Assembly: GCF_003051105.1 (NCBI RefSeq)
Contig: NZ_QAOO01000013.1
Coordinates: 41,221-105,220 of the forward strand
Reading direction: 5' to 3'
DNA from: Nitrosomonas nitrosa
Lineage (GTDB): Bacteria > Pseudomonadota > Gammaproteobacteria > Burkholderiales > Nitrosomonadaceae
Length of the DNA: 64,000 bases
The position numbers were made by a program, and so were the translations under genes. This document shows positions 1 through 10,361 of the stretch, piece after piece. The notes under the pieces are model-generated. The model did not search any database. It saw only the letters and a list, made by a program, of their open reading frames with translations, and was not told the DNA's origin. How positions within the stretch are numbered: the stretch's first letter is position 1; every line of letters begins with the position of its first letter.

Positions 1-1
1 C

Positions 2-553
2 AGTGGACGGCGTGGATTGGGGACGATCATGGTATTGATACTGGCACTTCTGGGTTATGGTGTTTATCAAGGTGGTGATTGGGATCAAGAATCAGTGACG
101 ATACTCAAGGAGCCTTCAGGTGATTTGTCGAACTCACAAACGGAGCATGGCCAGGTAACAATGGAACTGCTGTTGCCGCAATCTTCTCTGGCACCTTTAC
201 CAAGCTTAGAGAAACAGCCAGTACCGGAAACACGTTCACCCGAATTTGGCATAGCGCCAACTACGCCTTCTGTGATTGAACCTCCAGTGGTCGAATCCCC
301 TGTCAGTAGCGATAAAACACTGCATTTATCCTTTTCCAAGGATTCGTGGGTGGAGATAAGGGATAGCGATAAAAAAGTGATTTTTGTCAAAACAAATCCC
401 AAAGGCACGGAGCAAGTCATTACTGGAGTACCGCCTTTTTATTTGGTGATTGGCAATGCGAGCGGAGTCAATCTTACGTACAATGGCAGATCTGTCGATA
501 TGACGCCCTATACACGAAAGAGTGATGACGTGGCACGTTTTTCGTTAGAATAG
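2..553 (+). CDS. rodZ: RodZ-like cell-shape protein, C-terminal part (5' end outside window)
   Basis: The reading frame is open from base 2, so the N-terminal helix-turn-helix half lies to the left of the window. What remains is a hydrophobic membrane segment (VLILALLGYGVY), a Pro/Ser-rich linker, and a C-terminal beta-rich domain of the DUF4115 type, with the pattern SKDSWVEIRD followed by GVPPFYLVIGNASGV. RodZ links the MreB cytoskeleton in the cytoplasm to the periplasmic wall-synthesis complex. The gene order rodZ-ispG-hisS-yfgM-bamB-der is the same as in enterobacteria and supports the call. The naming rests on the C-terminal domain and this context, because the HTH domain cannot be seen. 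Confidence 0.85.
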   Translation, partial: SGRRGLGTIMVLILALLGYGVYQGGDWDQESVTILKEPSGDLSNSQTEHGQVTMELLLPQSSLAPLPSLEKQPVPETRSPEFGIAPTTPSVIEPPVVESPVSSDKTLHLSFSKDSWVEIRDSDKKVIFVKTNPKGTEQVITGVPPFYLVIGNASGVNLTYNGRSVDMTPYTRKSDDVARFSLE

Positions 554-603
554 ATTGTTCAATTTTTTTCTCCAAACGGTAGATTTTTTTAGGTTTTTTG
601 GAT

Positions 604-1848
604 ATGTCTCAAAATAAGATTTCTTTTCCACGGCGCAAAAGTGTGGGTGTGCGCGTTGGCGCCATTACCATTGGGGGCGACGCGCCTGTCGTCGTGCAGT
701 CAATGACGAATACCGATACGGCAGATGAAGTTGCAACTGCCATACAGGTTGCGCAATTGGCGCGTGCGGGCTCCGAGTTGGTACGCATTACTGTCAATAC
801 TGCAGAAGCCGCGAGCGCGGTACCGGCGATACGCGCAAGATTGGATGATATGGGCTGCGATGTCCCGCTGGTAGGGGATTTTCATTTCAATGGCCACAAA
901 CTGCTGACGGCTTACCCCGATTGTGCGAAGGCACTTGCAAAGTATCGTATCAATCCGGGGAATGTCGGCCATGGCAAGAAGCGTGATGAGCAATTTGCCA
1001 CGTTGATCGAGACGGCATGTAAATACGACAAACCCGTACGTATCGGTGTCAATTGGGGAAGCCTCGATCCGGAAATGCTGGCGCGTATCATGGATGAGAA
1101 CGCCCGTTCCGCTGAGCCGATGGATGCGGGTTTTGTGATGCGTAAAGCGCTTATTACCTCGGCTTTGGAAAGTGCGGCTAAGGCCGAGGAATTGGGTTTG
1201 CCACGGGACCATATTGTGTTGTCGTGTAAAGTTAGCGGCGTGCAGGATTTGATTGCGGTTTATCGCGATCTGGCAGCGCAATGTGATTACGCGCTACACT
1301 TGGGTTTGACCGAGGCCGGAATGGGTTCAAAGGGGATTGTCGCTTCGACTGCGGCACTGGCTGTGCTATTGTTTGAAGGTATCGGCGATACTATCCGGAT
1401 ATCGTTAACGCCTGAACCTGGAGGAGATCGTACACGAGAAGTCATCGTCGCCCAGGAAATCTTGCAGACGATGGGGCTGCGTGCTTTTGTTCCGTTGGTG
1501 GCGGCATGCCCAGGTTGCGGGCGCACGACCAGTACTTATTTCCAGGAACTGGCTGAAAGTATCCAGCTTTATGTGCGCGAGCAGATGGTGACTTGGCGGC
1601 AAGAATACGATGGGGTAGAAAACATGACACTCGCAGTAATGGGGTGTGTGGTCAATGGCCCAGGAGAAAGCAAGCATGCCAATATCGGTATTAGCTTGCC
1701 GGGCTCGGGCGAGAATCCAGTTGCGCCCGTTTATGTCGATGGGCGAAAAACGGTTACCTTGAAAGGTGATAATATTGCCGGCGAATTTAGGCATATCGTC
1801 GACGAATACGTGCGCACCAAGTATCAAAAAAAATCGATCAATGTCTAA
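604..1848 (+). CDS. ispG: 4-hydroxy-3-methylbut-2-enyl diphosphate synthase (flavodoxin/ferredoxin)
   Basis: IspG (GcpE) makes HMBPP from MEcPP, the penultimate step of the non-mevalonate isoprenoid pathway, using a [4Fe-4S] cluster in the cytoplasm. The TIM-barrel N-terminal part begins with [16 protein letters not shown]. The cluster-binding C-terminal part shows CPGCGRT and, further on, [10 protein letters not shown], which together supply the three cysteines and one glutamate that bind the cluster. I place the start at the ATG of MSQNK, because the in-frame TTG two codons earlier is weaker. That gives 414 aa, close to the short bacterial form. It overlaps hisS by 8 bases, so the two are translationally coupled. 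Confidence 0.97.
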   Translation: MSQNKISFPRRKSVGVRVGAITIGGDAPVVVQSMTNTDTADEVATAIQVAQLARAGSELVRITVNTAEAASAVPAIRARLDDMGCDVPLVGDFHFNGHKLLTAYPDCAKALAKYRINPGNVGHGKKRDEQFATLIETACKYDKPVRIGVNWGSLDPEMLARIMDENARSAEPMDAGFVMRKALITSALESAAKAEELGLPRDHIVLSCKVSGVQDLIAVYRDLAAQCDYALHLGLTEAGMGSKGIVASTAALAVLLFEGIGDTIRISLTPEPGGDRTREVIVAQEILQTMGLRAFVPLVAACPGCGRTTSTYFQELAESIQLYVREQMVTWRQEYDGVENMTLAVMGCVVNGPGESKHANIGISLPGSGENPVAPVYVDGRKTVTLKGDNIAGEFRHIVDEYVRTKYQKKSINV

Positions 1849-3100
1849 TGTAATTCAGGCGATCCGCGGGATGAACGACATCCTGCCGGATGAAACGCAT
1901 TGTTGGGCCTTTTTCGAAGATACCGTCCGCAGCTGGTTAGATGGTTACGGTTATCGTAATATCCGTATGCCTATCGTCGAGCAGACCGATTTATTCATCC
2001 GTTCCATTGGTGCCATAACCGATATTGTCGAGAAGGAGATGTACACGTTTGTGGACCATCTGAATGGCGACAGTTTAACATTACGCCCAGAAGGAACCGC
2101 TTCTTGTGTGCGTGCCGTGCTCGAACATAATCTATTGTATGCGGGACCTCAAAGGTTGTATTACCATGGGCCGATGTTTCGTCACGAGCGCCCACAAAAA
2201 GGACGCTATCGTCAATTCCATCAAGTTGGTGTTGAGGCGCTTGGTTTTTCAGATCCGGATATCGATGCGGAATTGATCATCATGTGTGCCCGGCTGTGGC
2301 GTCGATTGGGCATCTCGGGGGTACGTTTAGAAATTGGCACGTTAGGAAGCCCGGAGTCGCGCTCGGTTTATCGTGCGAGACTCATCAAATATTTTGAGCA
2401 GTTTCAGAATGACCTTGATGAGGATGCACGCAGACGTTTGTATAGTAATCCACTGCGTATTTTGGATAGTAAAAATCCACTCATGCGCGAGATCCTGGCA
2501 GGAGCGCCGCGACTATTAGATGATCTGGATGAAGATTCCTTGAAGCATTTTGAAGTGTTGCAGCGCTTGCTGCACGACCAGGGTGTGAGTTTCGAGATTA
2601 ATTCTCGACTGGTAAGAGGATTGGATTATTACAATCGCACCGTATTCGAGTGGGTGACCGACAAGTTGGGCGCTCAGGGAACAATCTGTGCCGGTGGCCG
2701 TTATGATGGACTGATTGCTCAGATGGGCGGCAAATCTGCACCTGCGTGCGGGTTTGCGATGGGAATAGAGCGGATTCTCGCATTGATGGATGAAACTGAG
2801 ATAGCTAGACCGGTGGTCGATGTTTACGTCGTTCATCAAGGAGAGCAGGCGACGAGATTTGCCTGGAAAACAGTGGAGCACTTTCGCGATGAAGGTTTAA
2901 ATGCGATTTTGCATTGCGGTGGTGGAAGCTTCAAATCACAAATGAAAAAAGCGGATGCGAGTGGAGCACGTTTTGCTGTCATCATTGGTGATGACGAAGC
3001 AAAAGAGGACGAAGTCAGTATCAAACCATTGCGTGAAGCGGCTGAGCAGGTAAGAGTAGGATTAGAAGAAGCTGGCGTACTACTCAAACGAGTTGAATGA
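1841..3100 (+). CDS. hisS: Histidine--tRNA ligase
   Basis: Class II aminoacyl-tRNA synthetase that charges tRNA-His. Visible motifs are RPEGTAS in motif 2, the histidine-specific stretch [14 protein letters not shown], and motif 3 [10 protein letters not shown], followed by an anticodon-binding domain. The frame stays open upstream inside ispG, but the ATG at 1841 ([18 protein letters not shown]) matches the usual N-terminus and gives 419 aa, the family's normal length. The start lies inside the end of ispG. Confidence 0.98.
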   Translation: MSNVIQAIRGMNDILPDETHCWAFFEDTVRSWLDGYGYRNIRMPIVEQTDLFIRSIGAITDIVEKEMYTFVDHLNGDSLTLRPEGTASCVRAVLEHNLLYAGPQRLYYHGPMFRHERPQKGRYRQFHQVGVEALGFSDPDIDAELIIMCARLWRRLGISGVRLEIGTLGSPESRSVYRARLIKYFEQFQNDLDEDARRRLYSNPLRILDSKNPLMREILAGAPRLLDDLDEDSLKHFEVLQRLLHDQGVSFEINSRLVRGLDYYNRTVFEWVTDKLGAQGTICAGGRYDGLIAQMGGKSAPACGFAMGIERILALMDETEIARPVVDVYVVHQGEQATRFAWKTVEHFRDEGLNAILHCGGGSFKSQMKKADASGARFAVIIGDDEAKEDEVSIKPLREAAEQVRVGLEEAGVLLKRVE

Positions 3101-3126
3101 TTTAATTATCTGGACGGGTAAATAAA

Positions 3127-3774
3127 ATGGCGGCATATAATCCGGAAGAGCAGGAAAAAATTGAAGGACTAAAGGCTTGGTGGACAGCGCATGGCAATAC
3201 GGTGATTATTATCCTGACCACTTTGATCGCTACGATCGTCGGTATACAAGCCTGGAATTACTATACAAGACAGCAAGCGCAGCAGGCAGCCGACCTATTC
3301 ACCGTATTGCAACAACAGGTCGAGAAAAGTGGCGATCCTGTAAAAATCAATGATGCAGCTTACTTGCTGATGGAAGGTTTTCCCTCGAGCGGCTATGCAG
3401 CACGCGCAGCGCTGATTGCTGCGCAAGCGAATGTCAATGCTGGAGATCTAGCAGAGGCAAGTGGAAAACTGCAATGGATCCTTGATCATAGCAAGGAGCC
3501 TGAGCTGAAAGATATTGCTCGGCTACGCCTTGCAAGAGTCTTGCTGGATGAACAAAAATATGATGAGGCTTTGCGCCATTTGAATGCTGCACATGGAGAA
3601 TCGTTCGCAGGACTTTATGCCGATATGAAAGGGGATGTGCTAGCCGCTTCTGGAAGCATAGAGGAAGCTCGTGCTGCATATCAGCAAGCTATTGACAAAT
3701 TAAGTGAAGGGCGAAGTGCCTATCAGAACATCGTGCAGATGAAGCTAGATGGTTTGAGATCACACGCAGAGTAA
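3127..3774 (+). CDS. YfgM-type ancillary SecYEG/periplasmic TPR protein
   Basis: This 215-aa protein starts with a short cytoplasmic segment (YNPEEQEKIEGLKAWW). One transmembrane helix follows (TVIIILTTLIATIVGIQAW), then a periplasmic domain of tetratricopeptide-like helices. This is the layout of YfgM, which associates with the SecYEG translocon and periplasmic chaperones. Its position between hisS and bamB is the conserved place of yfgM. There are 26 bases after hisS and 15 before bamB, so it is very probably in the same operon. Confidence 0.9.
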   Translation: MAAYNPEEQEKIEGLKAWWTAHGNTVIIILTTLIATIVGIQAWNYYTRQQAQQAADLFTVLQQQVEKSGDPVKINDAAYLLMEGFPSSGYAARAALIAAQANVNAGDLAEASGKLQWILDHSKEPELKDIARLRLARVLLDEQKYDEALRHLNAAHGESFAGLYADMKGDVLAASGSIEEARAAYQQAIDKLSEGRSAYQNIVQMKLDGLRSHAE

Positions 3775-3789
3775 GAAGGATTTTTCAAT

Positions 3790-5001
3790 TTGTGTTCGGT
3801 GCGCGTTTCGTTGCTTAGAATCGACCCTTCTTTTCGATCCCTCATTTTAGCCTTTGTGCTGGCGACGCTGTCCGGTTGCGCAAGTATGGGCGATCTCGGC
3901 ATTAGCAATCTCGTCGACATGATGAGTAGTAAAGAGGAAGTTGAGGTCGATGAGGAGGAGATTGCAGCGTTAAAAGCTGCACCTGAAATACCCCAGCTCT
4001 GGCATTACAGCATGAGTGAGAGCAAGGTCGCCGTATTTTCTCCGGTATATGAAAATGGCGCAATCTATGTTGCCGATACTAAAGGCGTGCTCGCGCGCTT
4101 AAATCCCGATACAGGCAAAGAAATTTGGCAAATCAAGACCCGTCACCGCTTTTCTGGAGGAGTCGGTGCAGGTCAGGGTATGCTCCTGGTCGGTACTTTC
4201 AAGGGTGAAGTGCTTGCGTTTGATGAAAGGGGGGATGAGCTCTGGAAGGTGCGCGTGACTAGCGAAGTGTTGAGTCCACCACAGGCCGATAATGATGTCG
4301 TTGTCGTTCGCAGCGGTGATGGGCGGATTTTTGGTTTGGATGCGGCTGATGGTACGCGCAAATGGATTTACCAAGGACCAACGCCTGCCTTGACCATAAG
4401 AAATTATGCCAGCGTGTTGATAACCCGTGGTGCCGTATTCGCAGGTTTGGCGGGTGGTAAGCTGGTGGCTATGAATTTGTTTAACGGAAATGTGGGTTGG
4501 GAGTCGACCGTTGCTCAACCCCGGGGTGTGACCGAGCTGGAGCGTATGACGGATATTGTAGGCTTGCCAGTGATTGATGATCAGCAAGTCTGTGCCGTGG
4601 CTTATAACGGACGTATCGGTTGTTTTGATATGATGGATGGCAGCCAAATTTGGGCAAGGGATGCATCCAGCAACGCAGGCCTTACCATGGATGGCAACAA
4701 TGTTTATGTCAGCGAAGATCGTGGCGCGGTAGTGGCTTATGATAAAAGAAGCGGAGCTATGATGTGGAAACAAGCCAAGCTCGGAAGCCGTAAGTTGTCT
4801 GCACCGCTGCTTGTTCGTGGTGGATTGTTAGCGGTGGGCGATGCAGATGGCAATGTGACTTTGCTAAGACGCCATGATGGTAGTGTGATAGCACGCGCTG
4901 CCACGGATGGCAGCGCTATTCTAAGTAGCCCAGGGTACCTGCCTGACGGCTTTGTCGTGCAAACCTCAAAAGGGGGTGTTTATGCGTTTGCTGTACAATA
5001 A
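3790..5001 (+). CDS. bamB: Outer membrane assembly lipoprotein BamB
   Basis: BamB is a beta-propeller lipoprotein of the BAM complex, which inserts beta-barrel proteins in the outer membrane. A signal peptide ends in a lipobox (LATLSGCASMG). The mature part contains repeated PQQ-like blades such as GVLARLNPDTGKEIW, RIFGLDAADGTRKW and GVVAYDKRSGAMMW-type motifs. The start used is a TTG about nine bases after an AAGAAGGA ribosome-binding site. A GTG three codons later is an alternative. Length of about 400 aa is normal. A hairpin lies between this gene and der. Confidence 0.95.
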   Translation: MCSVRVSLLRIDPSFRSLILAFVLATLSGCASMGDLGISNLVDMMSSKEEVEVDEEEIAALKAAPEIPQLWHYSMSESKVAVFSPVYENGAIYVADTKGVLARLNPDTGKEIWQIKTRHRFSGGVGAGQGMLLVGTFKGEVLAFDERGDELWKVRVTSEVLSPPQADNDVVVVRSGDGRIFGLDAADGTRKWIYQGPTPALTIRNYASVLITRGAVFAGLAGGKLVAMNLFNGNVGWESTVAQPRGVTELERMTDIVGLPVIDDQQVCAVAYNGRIGCFDMMDGSQIWARDASSNAGLTMDGNNVYVSEDRGAVVAYDKRSGAMMWKQAKLGSRKLSAPLLVRGGLLAVGDADGNVTLLRRHDGSVIARAATDGSAILSSPGYLPDGFVVQTSKGGVYAFAVQ

Positions 5002-5042
5002 CATCGCTTTGTGACTCACTTTATACGATAGCACTTTCAGTA

Positions 5043-5069
5043 TTTTCACTACTGGCCTGGTGGTGAAAA
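5043..5069. other. Hairpin between bamB and der
   Basis: A ten-base stem (TTTTCACTAC / GTGGTGAAAA, one G-T pair) with a seven-base loop. No T-run follows, so it is not a classical terminator. It might slow RNA decay or reduce read-through into der. The symmetry is seen directly; any role is a guess. Confidence 0.4.
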
Positions 5070-5103
5070 CACCCTTTTCAGGCACCCATTATTCCCGGTA
5101 ATC

Positions 5104-6507
5104 ATGAAACCTACGCTTGTATTGGTCGGGCGACCCAATGTTGGTAAATCAACGCTCTTTAACCGTCTGACGCGAAGCCGTGACGCTATCGTGGCAGATA
5201 TTCCCGGATTGACGCGTGACCGGCACTATGGCCACGGTAAATTAGGCGACAAACCTTATATCGTAGTGGATACGGGAGGATTCGAACCTGTTGTGAAATC
5301 GGGAGTGCTGCATGCGATGGCTCGGCAAACACTGCAAGCCGTGGATGAATCCGATATGGTCTTGTTTGTGGTCGATGGCCGCCAAGGAGTGATGCCGCAT
5401 GACAAAATCATTGCTGATCAATTACGCCAGACAGGCCGAAAAATTATGTTGGTGGTGAATAAAACCGAGGGTATGCGGACTGCGTTTGCTACATCGGAAT
5501 TTTTTGAACTGGGTCTCGGCGAACCTTGTGCCATTTCAGCGATTCATGGCGATCACGTGGGTGAATTGGTCGAATTGGCTTTGAGCGGCTTTCATACACA
5601 ACTAGAGGAGGCGGAGGCGGAGGCGGGAAAGTACCCAAAAATTGCCGTTGTGGGCCGCCCCAATGTCGGTAAATCAACATTGATCAATACGCTATTGGGA
5701 GAGGAACGTGTCATCGCCTTCGATCAACCAGGCACTACCCGGGACAGTATTTATATCGATTTCGAATACAATCGGCGTCGCTACACGCTGATTGATACAG
5801 CAGGTTTGCGTCGTCGTGGAAAAGTATTTGAAACCATAGAAAAGTTTTCAGTCATTAAAACGCTGCAGGCGATCGAGGATGCCAATGTGGTGGTGCTGGT
5901 GCTGGACGCAAGGAGCGAAATTTCTGACCAGGATACGCATATCGCAGGATTCATACTGGAAACAGGCAGGGCATTGGTTATCGCCATCAATAAGTGGGAT
6001 GGGATGGATAACTATCAGCGGGAGATCGTCAAACGCGAAATTGCGCGAAGATTCGGATTCCTGGATTTTGCCAAATATCACTTTATTTCTGCGCTTCATG
6101 GAAGCGGTATAAAAGGGTTGTTTCCTTCGATTGATGCGGCGTATGCGGCAGCAATGGCGCATCTACCCACACCCAAGCTGACAAGAGCATTATTGGCTGC
6201 AGTGGCTAAGCAAGCACCTCCGCGGGGCGGCATGTCACGCCCTAAGTTGCGTTATGCTCACCAGGGTGGCTCCAATCCTCCACTGATTATCATTCATGGC
6301 AGTATGCTGAATCATGTGCCCGAAACTTACCGGCGTTACCTGGAAAATACGTTTCGAGATACCTTTCAATTAGAAGGGACACCGCTGCGCGTGGAATTCA
6401 GGACAGGCCATAACCCTTATGCCAATAAAAAGCCCGCGCCATTGACTGAAGAGGAAGCCAAACGCGCCCATAGCCGTCGGCGACGGAACAGAAAGAAATA
6501 TGGCTGA
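5104..6507 (+). CDS. der: Ribosome biogenesis GTPase Der (EngA)
   Basis: A double GTPase needed for 50S subunit maturation. Two complete G domains are visible, each with a [10 protein letters not shown]-loop (start of the protein and about residue 183). They carry the switch motifs DTGGF and DTAGL and the specificity motifs NKTEG and NKWDG. The N-terminal motif deviates slightly from NKxD, as is often seen in domain 1. A C-terminal KH-like domain ends in a basic tail ([10 protein letters not shown]). At 467 aa the length is typical. It closes the rodZ-to-der cluster and meets the convergent lplT-aas gene. Confidence 0.97.
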   Translation: MKPTLVLVGRPNVGKSTLFNRLTRSRDAIVADIPGLTRDRHYGHGKLGDKPYIVVDTGGFEPVVKSGVLHAMARQTLQAVDESDMVLFVVDGRQGVMPHDKIIADQLRQTGRKIMLVVNKTEGMRTAFATSEFFELGLGEPCAISAIHGDHVGELVELALSGFHTQLEEAEAEAGKYPKIAVVGRPNVGKSTLINTLLGEERVIAFDQPGTTRDSIYIDFEYNRRRYTLIDTAGLRRRGKVFETIEKFSVIKTLQAIEDANVVVLVLDARSEISDQDTHIAGFILETGRALVIAINKWDGMDNYQREIVKREIARRFGFLDFAKYHFISALHGSGIKGLFPSIDAAYAAAMAHLPTPKLTRALLAAVAKQAPPRGGMSRPKLRYAHQGGSNPPLIIIHGSMLNHVPETYRRYLENTFRDTFQLEGTPLRVEFRTGHNPYANKKPAPLTEEEAKRAHSRRRRNRKKYG

Positions 6508-6537
6508 GCGAGCTTTATCCGTCCTGGAAAATCGAAT

Positions 6538-9500
6538 TTAGGCGTTTTTTGTTTCGAGATTGGCCGTCTGCTCCATAACCCACTCTCTGAGCGCTACGTA
6601 ATCGGTTTTTCCGGTACCAAGATGCGGTATTTCGTCGACGAAGAGAATGGTTCTGGGGATATTCAGTTCACCGAGACCGTGTTCTTGAACATAAGCTATC
6701 AAATCATTGCGATTGGCGGCCGGATGAGTCGTGATAAGTACAAGCTGCTCTCCTTTTTTGGCATCGGCAATGGGGACTACGGCATGGGCATGATCTGGCC
6801 AAAGTTGGCTGATATATTCTTCAACCGCGGTCAGGGAGACCATTTCTCCCCCGATTTTGGCGAAGCGTTTGGCACGCCCTCTAATAAATAGATAGCCTTC
6901 ATTATCGATTTCAACGATATCGCCGGTGTCATACCATCCGTTAGGTGGGGGTACGATCTGACCAGGCACATCGAGCAAATAGTAGCCTTTCATCACATTG
7001 GGTCCAGCGACCCATAATTTGCCACCACCTTTAATACCCGTTATTTCTTCTAATCGGTAGCGGATACCCGGCATTAAACGGCCTACCGAGCCTGCACGAT
7101 TGTGCATGGGTGTATTGATACTCAAAATGGGAGCCGTTTCAGTGGCGCCATAGCCTTCAAAAATGCGCACACCAAAATTCTCTGACCAGGTCCTGCGCGT
7201 GCTTTCCCGTAATTTTTCCGCACCGGCGAATACATAGCGAAGACTATAGAAGTCGTAAGGGTTGGCGTAACGAGCATAACCTGTCAGGAATGTGTCGGTA
7301 CCGAATAAGAGAGTAGCATTGCTGTCATACACCAGTTCGGGAATGACACGATAATGCAGGGGGGAGGGATAAAAAAATGTTTTTATTCCGGAGAAAATCG
7401 GGAGCAATGTTCCCCCTGTCAGGCCGAATGAATGAAAGACGGGCAATGCATTGAATACGATATCTGTCGGACCAAAATCGATGAGAGAAGCGGCCTGGAA
7501 ACGGTTAGCCTGCAAATTGAGATGGCTGAGTGCCACTCCTTTTGGTGCACCTTCGGATCCCGAAGTAAACAGCACCACTGCTGCTGCATCGGCATCCCGT
7601 GCGGGATGCGTGATGCGGTAAGCAAATCTTGGCAACCATCCAGCAAGAGTTCCTGCCAGCTTGTTCCACCAGTGCAGGTTTTTACGGATGTCTTCCAAAT
7701 AAAGTACCGAAATCGACTGGGTTTGCAATTCATCGATCCTATCGGTCAGTTTCCCCGCTTCGACGAACCGTCTCGAAGTAATGACTATTTCGATTTGAGC
7801 GAGCCGGCAGGCATCGATCAGATTTTTTTTGCTGGCTGAGAAATTGAGCATGGCTGGAACGCGCCCATAGGCTTGCAAGGCGAAAAAGCCAATCAACGTA
7901 CTGGTCATATTGGGCAATAGTATGCCTACATTATGGCGCACTGGTGCCATTTTTTGTAGCACACTGCCCAGGATGAAACTGCGGGTGATCAATTGAGAAT
8001 AGGATAAAGTAATGCGCTCAATATCTTCAGCAATAACATGCCTTCTGCCATGAATCGTTGCGGCGTCGAGCAGGGACTCAAACAAGGTTTGCTTTAGCGT
8101 ATTACTTTGAAACATCATGGTGGTCATGATGTCGTAAAGTTTGATGCCGGCCATGCGTCGTCGCTGTTTTCCCTGTATTTGTGGCGGCAGCGCAAAGGAT
8201 TCGGGTGGCATGCAGGTAAGTGTTATTTTAGGAAACCAGCGTAGCCGAATTTTACCTTTTAGTCGGGAGAAGGGCGTGTATTGAGCCCCTGAAATACAGA
8301 TCGGCAGAAGAAGCGCATCCGATTTGTCGGCGATGACAGCTGGCCCTTCGTATACTTTCATGAGTGAGCCAGTGAGCGTCAGCCTGCCTTCGGGGAAAAT
8401 AACGACTTTCCGGCCATTTTTTACCTTATCGATCAATAAGCGCATCGACATGGGATTCGTGGGGTCGATTGTGACAATGTCGGCAAGAAATAGAAAAGGA
8501 CGGATCCACCAGCGCCGCGCAATATGCGTGTTGATGGCGAAACACAATGGCTCGGGAATGCTAGCGCTTAGTAGCAGCGCATCCAGGAATGATAGATGAT
8601 TGGCAATGATGATCGTTCTGCCGCCTGCTTGTTGATAGTGTTCCATTCCCTTGATTTCCAATCGATAGAACGTATGGAAAATGGCTTGCAGAAGTGATCT
8701 GATCAGTGCCTGCGGCAGCAGACTCGTAATATAAATCGCTACCAGTCCATTCAAGAGGGCAATCGTCAAAAAAACTTCGGTGACAGAAAAATCGCTTGCC
8801 AGCATCAAGCTAATAGCCAGTGCAGAGGCCACCATGAAGAGTGCATTCATGATGTTGTTACCGGCGAAGACACGTGACCGATGGGAAGATTGGGCGCAGT
8901 GCTGGAGAAGAGCGTATAGCGGCACGATATAAATCCCACCACAAATAGCGAGGCCGAACAGATCCGCTAAAATACGCCAGTGAGTCCATGAATCCAAAAA
9001 TGTGATTGCACCGATCAGCTCGCTTTTTTCGACAACCGGTATGATGGCGTGGCTTGCAAAAAATAAGTCGACGGTAAAAACAGTCATGCCGAGAATCCCG
9101 AGCGGCGTATAGGTAGTTACCACTTCACTTTTTAGTAACTTGTTGCACAGTAGTGAGCCGATGCCGATCCCAACCGAAAATACAACTAGAAATAAGGTAA
9201 CGACTTGCTCATTGCCACCAATGATTTCCTTTGCAAAAATCGGGAATTGAGACAAAAAAGCCGCGCCAAACAACCAGAACCAGGAAATACCCAGGATGGT
9301 GCGAAAAATGATTTTGTCTTGGCGAATATACTGAAGAATCGCGCGTGTTTCGCTTAACGGGTTAAACCCGATCATGATTCCCGGGGATGCGGGCTGGGCT
9401 GGCGGAATATACAAGCTGGATAGCCAGCCCAGGAGCGCAGCTATGATCACCAGCGCTGTGATGATAGCGATGCCATTTTCAACCATGATAAACAGACCAC

Positions 9501-9993
9501 CCAGCATCGTGCCGAGCAAGATCGATAAAAATGTACCTGCTTCGATCAGGGCGTTGCCGCCGATCAACTCATGCTCATGAAGATGGTCTGGCAGGATGCC
9601 GTATTTGAGTGGCCCAAAGAAAGCGGATTGTGCTCCCATCAGAAAAAGGATACCTAGCAGCAGAATGACGTTTTCCAGATAAAAACCTATTGCTGCACTG
9701 GCCATCAACAGGATTTCAATGAATTTGATCACTCGGATGAGCTGCGCTTTATCCCTTTTGTCAGCGAGTTGACCTGCAATCGCAGAAAAAAGAAAAAACG
9801 GGAGAATGAATATTCCAGCTGCCAGTGTCACCATGATGTGCGGAGCGATGCCAGCACTATCCATGACTGCATAGGTAATCAGAATGATCAGCGCATTTTT
9901 GAAAACATTGTCATTCAACGCACCCAAAAACTGCGTGATAAAAAGCGGTAGAAAACGTCTTGTGCCAAGTAGGCGCCACTGGTTTACGTGCAT
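6538..9993 (-). CDS. LplT-PlsC-Aas fusion: lysophospholipid transporter / acyltransferase / acyl-ACP synthetase
   Basis: A very large three-part membrane enzyme (1151 aa). Residues 1 to about 420 form an MFS transporter of the LplT type (LNDNVFKNALIILITYAV). Residues about 440-620 are a PlsC acyltransferase with the catalytic NHLSFLD motif and FPEGRLT. Residues about 640-1150 are an AMP-forming ligase with the P-loop FTSGSEGAPKG and EGYGATETAP. In enterobacteria LplT and Aas are separate proteins that flip lysophosphatidylethanolamine inward and re-acylate it. Here all steps are on one chain. Such fusions are known in other proteobacteria. It is transcribed away from nrdA, with about 370 bases between the two. 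Confidence 0.92.
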   Translation of the reverse strand: MHVNQWRLLGTRRFLPLFITQFLGALNDNVFKNALIILITYAVMDSAGIAPHIMVTLAAGIFILPFFLFSAIAGQLADKRDKAQLIRVIKFIEILLMASAAIGFYLENVILLLGILFLMGAQSAFFGPLKYGILPDHLHEHELIGGNALIEAGTFLSILLGTMLGGLFIMVENGIAIITALVIIAALLGWLSSLYIPPAQPASPGIMIGFNPLSETRAILQYIRQDKIIFRTILGISWFWLFGAAFLSQFPIFAKEIIGGNEQVVTLFLVVFSVGIGIGSLLCNKLLKSEVVTTYTPLGILGMTVFTVDLFFASHAIIPVVEKSELIGAITFLDSWTHWRILADLFGLAICGGIYIVPLYALLQHCAQSSHRSRVFAGNNIMNALFMVASALAISLMLASDFSVTEVFLTIALLNGLVAIYITSLLPQALIRSLLQAIFHTFYRLEIKGMEHYQQAGGRTIIIANHLSFLDALLLSASIPEPLCFAINTHIARRWWIRPFLFLADIVTIDPTNPMSMRLLIDKVKNGRKVVIFPEGRLTLTGSLMKVYEGPAVIADKSDALLLPICISGAQYTPFSRLKGKIRLRWFPKITLTCMPPESFALPPQIQGKQRRRMAGIKLYDIMTTMMFQSNTLKQTLFESLLDAATIHGRRHVIAEDIERITLSYSQLITRSFILGSVLQKMAPVRHNVGILLPNMTSTLIGFFALQAYGRVPAMLNFSASKKNLIDACRLAQIEIVITSRRFVEAGKLTDRIDELQTQSISVLYLEDIRKNLHWWNKLAGTLAGWLPRFAYRITHPARDADAAAVVLFTSGSEGAPKGVALSHLNLQANRFQAASLIDFGPTDIVFNALPVFHSFGLTGGTLLPIFSGIKTFFYPSPLHYRVIPELVYDSNATLLFGTDTFLTGYARYANPYDFYSLRYVFAGAEKLRESTRRTWSENFGVRIFEGYGATETAPILSINTPMHNRAGSVGRLMPGIRYRLEEITGIKGGGKLWVAGPNVMKGYYLLDVPGQIVPPPNGWYDTGDIVEIDNEGYLFIRGRAKRFAKIGGEMVSLTAVEEYISQLWPDHAHAVVPIADAKKGEQLVLITTHPAANRNDLIAYVQEHGLGELNIPRTILFVDEIPHLGTGKTDYVALREWVMEQTANLETKNA

Positions 9994-10216
9994 AAAAAGC
10001 CTGTGAAGAAAGGAATGAGCCGTTGCTAGTTTCTCATAACATGATTCGTCTTCAAATATGGAAAAAGCGGTGAATCGTATTAATACTGGGTTGTATTAAC
10101 GGCCTTGCTATGAATTGCATTTTTTGACCTTGCTTTGGATTGAATGATTACGATTCATTATCAATCGGTTAATAAAAAATGTAGGTTGTTTTTCTGAAAA
10201 GGCGATAATTTTTTGC

Positions 10217-10270
10217 TGGACGCACATACAAAACTTCGGTATAAATTTACTACTTGCTACAATATGTAGT
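10217..10270 (+). promoter_or_regulatory. Candidate nrdA promoter with NrdR-like box
   Basis: An extended -10-like element (GGTATAAAT, TATAAA at 10240-10245) has a weak -35 match (TGGACG at 10217) 17 bases upstream. Just downstream, at 10257-10269, lies the palindrome CTACAATATGTAG. It resembles the AT-rich core of NrdR boxes, which repress ribonucleotide reductase genes, and its place over the likely start site would suit a repressor. NrdR boxes normally come in pairs about 30 bases apart, and I do not see a convincing second copy. The palindrome is certain; the regulator is inferred. Confidence 0.45.
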
Positions 10271-10361
10271 ATCTGGTGTCATTTTACTAATGATGAGTAA
10301 AAGCAGTAACAATTCCCTCTTTTATTTTTCTCAGTCCCAACAAATCAAGGAGAAGTCGACT

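Noticed and set aside
10143..10164. Fur-box-like sequence between the lplT-aas fusion and nrdA
   Set aside because: AATGATTACGATTCATTATC resembles GATAATGATAATCATTATC only in part (about half of positions); not enough to claim iron control.
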